Assembly: GCA_934371505.1 (NCBI GenBank)
Contig: CAKRNW010000082.1
Coordinates: 1-10,237 of the forward strand
Length of the DNA stretch: 10,237 bases
Reading direction: 5' to 3'
Source: an uncultured Lachnospiraceae bacterium
GTDB taxonomy: Bacteria > Bacillota > Clostridia > Lachnospirales > Lachnospiraceae
The notes below the pieces were generated by a model. That model was given only the letters and a program-made list of their open reading frames with translations, was not told the DNA's origin and made no database searches. The translations under genes were made by a program, and so were the position numbers. Shown one piece after another: positions 7,356 to 10,237 of this stretch (its first letter is position 1; each line of letters starts with the position of its first letter).

Positions 7356-7736
7356 ATGAACTTACAAACTGTCCACCATATTGCCATTATTGGAAGTGAC
7401 TACGAAAAATCGAAACACTTTTATGTAGACTTGTTGGGTTTTTCTGTTATCCAGGAAAATTATAGAAAAGAGAGAGATGACTACAAAATTGATCTTCAGC
7501 TTCAGGGAATGGAATTGGAACTCTTCATTATCAAGAATTGTCCGAAGCGCCCCAGTTATCCGGAGGCTTATGGGCTCCGGCATCTCGCATTTGCTGTAAA
7601 ATCCGTAGATGAAGCCGTGAAAGAATTAAATGGGAAGGGTATTGCCACGGAGCCCATCCGGATTGATGCCTATACAGGCAGGAAAATGACTTTCTTTTTT
7701 GACCCGGATGGCCTTCCTTTGGAAATTCACGAATGA
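7356..7736 (+). CDS. gloA2: SMU1112c/YaeR-family VOC metalloprotein (glyoxalase I-like)
   Basis: This 126-residue VOC (vicinal oxygen chelate) protein is close in layout to E. coli YaeR: V6-H-H-I-A-I-I-G at the start, G73-L-R-H-L-A-F-A-V in the middle, and F115-D-P-D-G-L-P-L-E-I near the end. Likely metal ligands are H8, E55, H76 and E123, one set per paired beta-alpha-beta-beta-beta module. The family is related to glyoxalase I, but the true substrate is not established, so calling it methylglyoxal detoxification would be over-reading. An ATG at 7332 would add eight residues. The GAGAGG site at 7343-7348 lies 7 bases before ATG 7356, and the family consensus begins there, so I choose 7356. 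It is the only plus-strand gene in the window, is transcribed alone, and is closed by a strong terminator shared with rubrerythrin. Confidence 0.9.
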   Translation: MNLQTVHHIAIIGSDYEKSKHFYVDLLGFSVIQENYRKERDDYKIDLQLQGMELELFIIKNCPKRPSYPEAYGLRHLAFAVKSVDEAVKELNGKGIATEPIRIDAYTGRKMTFFFDPDGLPLEIHE

Positions 7737-7745
7737 AGCAGCGTA

Positions 7746-7789
7746 AAAAGCAGGAATGTACGTTAATTCAGCGCTACATTCCTGCTTTT
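7746..7789. terminator. Bidirectional intrinsic terminator between VOC gene and rubrerythrin
   Basis: Perfect 15-bp arms (7746-7760 and 7775-7789, core GCAGGAATGTA / TACATTCCTGC) surround a 14-base loop. On the plus strand the stem ends in TTTTATTTTT, and on the minus strand it ends in TTTTT. The stops of the two convergent genes lie 9 and 11 bases outside the arms, so one hairpin serves both. Confidence 0.9.
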
Positions 7790-7800
7790 ATTTTTAATTC

Positions 7801-8340
7801 TTAGTAATTCTCAGCATGAACCTCAAAGTAAGCCTGAGGGTGTGTACATACGGGGCAGATTTCCGGTGCTTTCTCGCCTACCACGATATGTCCACAGTTG
7901 CGGCACTCCCATACCTTGACCTCGCTCTTGGCGAATACTTCCTGCATCTCCACGTTATGAAGCAGTGCGCGGTAACGCTCCTCATGGTGTTTCTCAATAG
8001 CGCCTACCATGCGGAACTTCGCAGCCAGCTCCGGAAAGCCTTCAGCCTCAGCGGTCTTTGCAAAGCCCTCATACATGTCCGTCCACTCATAGTTCTCGCC
8101 ATCGGCTGCGGCAGCCAGGTTTTCAGCGGTACTTCCGATGCCATTTAACTCCTTGAACCACATTTTGGCATGCTCTTTCTCGTTGTCAGCAGTCTTTAAG
8201 AATAAAGAGGAAATCTGCTCAAAACCGTCCTTTTTTGCCTTGGAGGCAAAGTAGGTATATTTGTTTCTTGCCTGGGATTCTCCGGCAAAAGCCTCCATCA
8301 AGTTTTTCTCGGTCTGTGTTCCTGCATATTTGTTTGTCAT
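7801..8340 (-). CDS. rbr: Rubrerythrin
   Basis: The protein has 179 residues in two domains. The N-terminal four-helix ferritin-like diiron domain (about 1-135) carries ligand motifs E21, E54-K-E-H57, the A97-E-A-E100 region and E116-K-H-H119. The C-terminal rubredoxin domain has C146-R-N-C149 and C162-P-V-C165 to bind one iron. Rubrerythrins are cytoplasmic peroxidases that reduce hydrogen peroxide to water, with electrons passed through rubredoxin-type centres from NAD(P)H oxidoreductases. They are a main peroxide defence of anaerobes. A GGGAG site lies 7 bases before ATG 8340. A strong promoter with inverted repeats in its leader precedes the gene, and a bidirectional terminator follows 11 bases after the stop. 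This indicates a monocistronic, probably peroxide- or metal-regulated gene. All key residues are present. Confidence 0.97.
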   Translation of the reverse strand: MTNKYAGTQTEKNLMEAFAGESQARNKYTYFASKAKKDGFEQISSLFLKTADNEKEHAKMWFKELNGIGSTAENLAAAADGENYEWTDMYEGFAKTAEAEGFPELAAKFRMVGAIEKHHEERYRALLHNVEMQEVFAKSEVKVWECRNCGHIVVGEKAPEICPVCTHPQAYFEVHAENY

Positions 8341-8360
8341 AATTTTTCTCCCTTTTCTGT

Positions 8361-8376
8361 AAAATAATATTATTTT
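8361..8376. promoter_or_regulatory. Perfect 16-bp palindrome in the rubrerythrin leader
   Basis: AAAATAATATTATTTT is a perfect palindrome lying about 20-35 bases after the predicted transcription start. Its AT-rich symmetry is reminiscent of Fur/PerR-family operators, which control rubrerythrin in clostridia, but it does not exactly match the 7-1-7 PerR box. A Fur/PerR site is therefore an inference. Confidence 0.4.
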
Positions 8377-8384
8377 CTAAAAAT

Positions 8385-8397
8385 AGTAATTCTTACT
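8385..8397. promoter_or_regulatory. Short inverted repeat at the rubrerythrin transcription start
   Basis: AGTAA-TTC-TTACT, 5-bp arms with a 3-base centre, covers the predicted start of transcription. A repressor bound here would block initiation. It may be one half of an operator pair with the palindrome at 8361-8376. Confidence 0.3.
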
Positions 8398-8403
8398 GAT
8401 TTT

Positions 8404-8432
8404 AAAATACACCTATTGAGAAAAAATGTCAA
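8404..8432 (-). promoter_or_regulatory. Sigma-A-type promoter of rubrerythrin
   Basis: On the minus strand TTGACA (8432-8427) and TATTTT (8409-8404) are separated by exactly 17 bp. Predicted transcription starts near 8397, giving a leader of about 57 bases. The -35 lies 7 bases beyond the MATE stop codon. Confidence 0.75.
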
Positions 8433-8439
8433 GGAAGAT

Positions 8440-9798
8440 TTACAGATTCTCCTGTTTTTTGTCCTGTTTTCGCAGGTACAGATAGGCGATGGTACAGATG
8501 ATATCGGAGAGCAGGGAGCCTGCTGCCGATGCCAGTCCCATGGGGAGCAGGGTGCCCGGGAACAGATGGGACGCGAGATAAGCCCCTGGCACCCGCACCA
8601 GCAGGATGGAGAGGATGTTATGTAAAAAGGACAGCTCCGCGTGCTGGCAGGCACAAAAATACCCGCTAAAGCTGAACTGGATTCCTGCAAAGAGGCAGTC
8701 AAATACATAGCCCCGGAGGTATTGTCCCCCCAGCACCACCACCCTGGCACCGTCCGCCTGGGCGGTATCGGTAAAAAGGGCAACCATTGGCTCCGCAAAA
8801 ATCTGCACCAGTGTCACAATCACCAAACCATAACACAGGGCAATTCCCATGGCGTACCACAGGGTCTGCTTTGCCCGGTCTTTTTTTCCGGCTCCGATAT
8901 TCTGGGCGCCCAGTGCGGACACGGTGGAAAGCATGGAGGAAGGCACCAGAAAGAGAAAACTGATAATCTTTTCCACAATGCCCACGGCGGCGGCATCATT
9001 TAATCCACGGCGGTTGGCAATGATGGTTATTATAATGAAAGAAATCTGGATAAAGCCGTCCTGAAGGGTGATGGGAATACCGATGCGGAGAATCTGTGCC
9101 ATCACATCCCTCTGGGGCTTTAAGTCCCTCCGGGTCAGGGAAATGCCGGGGCTTTGTCTGCGGATAAAAATCAGGGACACCGCTACGCCGATTGCCTGGG
9201 CACAGGTGGTTCCCAGCGCTGCTCCTGCGGGTCCCAGGTGCATAGCTCCCATAAAGAGGTAGTCCAGTGCAATATTGGCAACGCAGGCTGCCACGATAAA
9301 ATACATGGGGCTTTTGCTGTCCCCCATGCCCCGGAAAATGGAGCTGATAATATTGTAGGCGGTGATAAAGGGGATGCCGAGAAAGCAGATGGTGAGGTAC
9401 GCCACTGTGCCCTCCACTGCTGTCTCCGGGGTGGACATCACGGAAACGATGGAACGGTTTGCCATCAGCAGGATGCCGGTCAGCACCACGGACAAGCCCA
9501 TAAAGAGGGTGATGGTGTTGCCGATATAGGCTGCCGTCTGTTCTTTCTGTCTGGCACCCACTGCCTGTCCGATGCTGACGGTGGCTCCCATGGCAAGTCC
9601 CACAATCATCACGGTGAGCATGTGCATCACCTGGGAGCCGATGGACACCGCAGTGGTGCCGGCCACCCCGTCAAACTGTCCGACGATAAACAGATCCGCC
9701 ATTCCGTATAATGTCTGTAAAAAATAAGAGAGCAGATAAGGAAGGGAAAATACCAATACGTTTTTAAATACACTTCCGGTTGTAAGATTCTTTTCCAT
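8440..9798 (-). CDS. MATE family multidrug/cation efflux transporter
   Basis: The protein has about 452 residues and roughly twelve hydrophobic segments in two pseudo-symmetric halves. MATE signatures, numbered from the upstream ATG, are the L34-Y-G-M-A-D-L-F-I-V-G segment in TM1, G81-Q-A-V-G-A-R after TM2 and its counterpart G301-A-Q-N-I-G-A-G-K after TM8, and F159-R-G-M-G-D-S-K-S-P. These pumps use Na+ or H+ gradients to expel cationic toxicants, and the substrate cannot be predicted. Start choice is uncertain: the AAGGA site abuts ATG 9810 but lies 12 bases before ATG 9798, whose product begins M-E-K-N-L-T-T-G-S like many family members. The gene has a MerR-type promoter, which fits inducible export of a toxic compound. 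Rubrerythrin follows on the same strand with its own promoter and no terminator between, so some read-through may occur. Confidence 0.93.
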   Translation of the reverse strand: MEKNLTTGSVFKNVLVFSLPYLLSYFLQTLYGMADLFIVGQFDGVAGTTAVSIGSQVMHMLTVMIVGLAMGATVSIGQAVGARQKEQTAAYIGNTITLFMGLSVVLTGILLMANRSIVSVMSTPETAVEGTVAYLTICFLGIPFITAYNIISSIFRGMGDSKSPMYFIVAACVANIALDYLFMGAMHLGPAGAALGTTCAQAIGVAVSLIFIRRQSPGISLTRRDLKPQRDVMAQILRIGIPITLQDGFIQISFIIITIIANRRGLNDAAAVGIVEKIISFLFLVPSSMLSTVSALGAQNIGAGKKDRAKQTLWYAMGIALCYGLVIVTLVQIFAEPMVALFTDTAQADGARVVVLGGQYLRGYVFDCLFAGIQFSFSGYFCACQHAELSFLHNILSILLVRVPGAYLASHLFPGTLLPMGLASAAGSLLSDIICTIAYLYLRKQDKKQENL

Positions 9799-9833
9799 TG
9801 TTGATTTCATTCCTTGGTTTTTTCTTTCGTCTT

Positions 9834-9864
9834 ATTTTAAACTCTATAATAGTTGTAGAGTCAA
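9834..9864 (-). promoter_or_regulatory. MerR-type promoter of the MATE gene (19-bp spacer)
   Basis: On the minus strand TTGACT (9864-9859) and TAAAAT (9839-9834) are separated by 19 bp, too long for good basal activity. The preceding CTTGAC start and dyad-filled spacer match the layout of promoters activated by MerR-family proteins such as CueR, ZntR and SoxR, which twist the spacer to realign the two boxes. The predicted leader is about 29 bases. Confidence 0.65.
9841..9861. promoter_or_regulatory. Operator dyad for a MerR-family regulator
   Basis: ACTCTA (9841-9846) and TAGAGT (9856-9861) form perfect arms around a 9-base centre that itself contains a symmetric AA/TT pair. The dyad fills the -35/-10 spacer and overlaps the inner half of the -35, exactly where MerR dimers bind. 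No complete MerR gene is visible in the window. Confidence 0.6.
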
Positions 9865-9884
9865 GCAGGAATTTCCTATGCACT

Positions 9885-9913
9885 AAAAAACAGCCAGAAA
9901 ATCATTCTGACTG
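9885..9913 (-). terminator. Intrinsic terminator after the hemerythrin / small ORF unit
   Basis: On the minus strand a 9-bp stem (CAGTCAGAA/TTCTGGCTG, one G-U pair in RNA) with a 5-base loop is immediately followed by TTTTTT at 9890-9885. It separates the rightmost unit from the MATE promoter, which begins 20 bases further on. Confidence 0.8.
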
Positions 9914-9946
9914 CTTTATATTCCAGTAAAATTTTTAGTAATCATT

Positions 9947-10099
9947 TTACTTCTGCGCATTATAAATATCTGTCCGTTCTTGAATTGTGGAAAGCTCTTC
10001 ACGACAGCCGGCAATTTCCTGCTCAGAGCGGTTTGGGCTCCCGTACTCTGAATCAAAGCAACTTCTAAGCGTGTTTTCAGCCTTTGGGAATTTGACCAT
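9947..10099 (-). CDS. Unrecognised 50-residue ORF overlapping the hemerythrin 3' end
   Basis: The frame from ATG 10099 to TAA 9947 encodes a hydrophilic, helix-prone product. The second half is rich in Glu/Gln/Arg (E-Q-E-I-A-G-C-R-E-E-L-S-T-I-Q-E-R) and there are two Cys residues. It overlaps the hemerythrin stop by 23 bases in another frame and has no convincing ribosome binding site. It could be a small protein translated by coupling, or the C-terminal stub of a lost gene. The final helix is loosely like the dimerisation helix of MerR-type regulators, which would suit the neighbouring MerR-type promoter, but that is speculation. I do not recognise a family. Confidence 0.3.
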   Translation of the reverse strand: MVKFPKAENTLRSCFDSEYGSPNRSEQEIAGCREELSTIQERTDIYNAQK

Positions 10100-10237
10100 C
10101 GACATGCAGAATATGATCAACCAGCCACTCTGTAAGATACTTTAAAATTCCCATAATCTGTTCATCCTGATCCTCTATCTCATCATTATGGTGTTCCATA
10201 AATTCATCAAGTTTGCGTATAAATTCCTGATGCTGAA
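10077..10237 (-). CDS. Bacteriohemerythrin, C-terminal 52 residues (5' part outside window)
   Basis: An open minus-strand frame enters from the right edge and stops at TGA 10079-10077. The visible 52 residues show the hemerythrin end: H2-Q-E-F (the last part of the HxxxHxxF motif), then Y33-L-T-E-W-L-V-D-H41-I-L-H-V-D46. H2, H41 and D46 would be diiron ligands by analogy with bacteriohemerythrin, where the last two are spaced five apart as here. The missing part should hold the first helix and the other iron-binding His/Glu residues. Family members bind O2 reversibly and serve in oxygen sensing, delivery or sequestration in the cytoplasm. A strongly acidic segment (E19-E26) lies between the helices. 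Whether it is stand-alone or the end of a larger sensor cannot be seen. Confidence 0.8.
   Translation of the reverse strand, partial: QHQEFIRKLDEFMEHHNDEIEDQDEQIMGILKYLTEWLVDHILHVDGQIPKG

Noticed and set aside
8370..8798. 142-codon minus-strand frame overlapping the MATE 3' end
   Set aside because: A different frame inside the MATE gene that runs through the rubrerythrin promoter, with Cys/Trp/Pro-rich nonsense-like composition.
9154..9711. 185-codon plus-strand frame rich in His and Gly opposite the MATE gene
   Set aside because: Antisense to a clear MATE gene. The His/Gly richness comes from reading membrane-protein codons in reverse, and no start signal is present.
9926..9950. Inverted repeat GTAAAAT/ATTTTAC near the small ORF stop
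   Set aside because: AT-only arms with an 11-base loop in AT-rich DNA and no adjoining T-run of its own; the GC-containing hairpin at 9885-9913 is the convincing terminator.
1..10237. CRISPR arrays, tRNA/rRNA genes, insertion sequences, phage or toxin-antitoxin modules
   Set aside because: No regularly spaced repeats, tRNA-like cloverleaf sequence, transposase motifs or integrase-like frames were seen on either strand.

Overview
The window looks like chromosomal DNA from an anaerobic, Gram-positive clostridium of the Lachnospiraceae type. This is inferred from AGGAG-type ribosome binding sites before almost every gene, moderate GC, oxygen-defence proteins typical of anaerobes (rubrerythrin, hemerythrin), and protein styles common in gut Clostridia (GH2 enzyme, NhaC-family antiporter, MATE pump, CPBP protease, YcxB-like protein). 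No rRNA, tRNA, CRISPR array, insertion sequence or phage gene was seen. All genes but one are on the minus strand.

Layout on the minus strand, right to left (direction of transcription). (1) 10237-9885: the C-terminal end of a bacteriohemerythrin cut by the window edge, an unrecognised 50-codon frame overlapping its stop, then a clear intrinsic terminator. (2) 9864-8440: a MATE efflux gene behind a promoter with a 19-bp spacer and a dyad between -35 and -10, the hallmark of MerR-family control. (3) 8432-7801: rubrerythrin behind its own near-consensus promoter with two inverted repeats in the leader. A long hairpin with T-runs on both sides (7746-7789) ends rubrerythrin and also ends the only plus-strand gene, a YaeR-type VOC metalloprotein (7356-7736). 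(4) 7158-5902: a YcxB-like membrane protein and a CPBP intramembrane protease, apparently one transcription unit. (5) 5830-4223: an NhaC-family antiporter with its own near-consensus promoter. (6) 4222-3906: a 317-bp interval holding what looks like the remnant of an EamA/DMT transporter. (7) 3905-2046: a cytoplasmic glycoside hydrolase family 2 enzyme. (8) 1969-1: a large lipoprotein with a PQQ-like propeller segment and calcium-loop-like motifs, running off the left edge; this is the longest open frame in the window.

The right part (hemerythrin, MATE pump, rubrerythrin, YaeR-like VOC) reads as a loose set of oxygen/toxicant stress genes, each with its own promoter. The left part combines sugar hydrolysis, ion antiport and cell-surface functions without obvious pathway linkage. 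Most of the window is ordinary. The better leads are the MerR-type promoter without an intact visible regulator, the transporter remnant, the overlapping small frame at the right end, and the uncharacterised lipoprotein.
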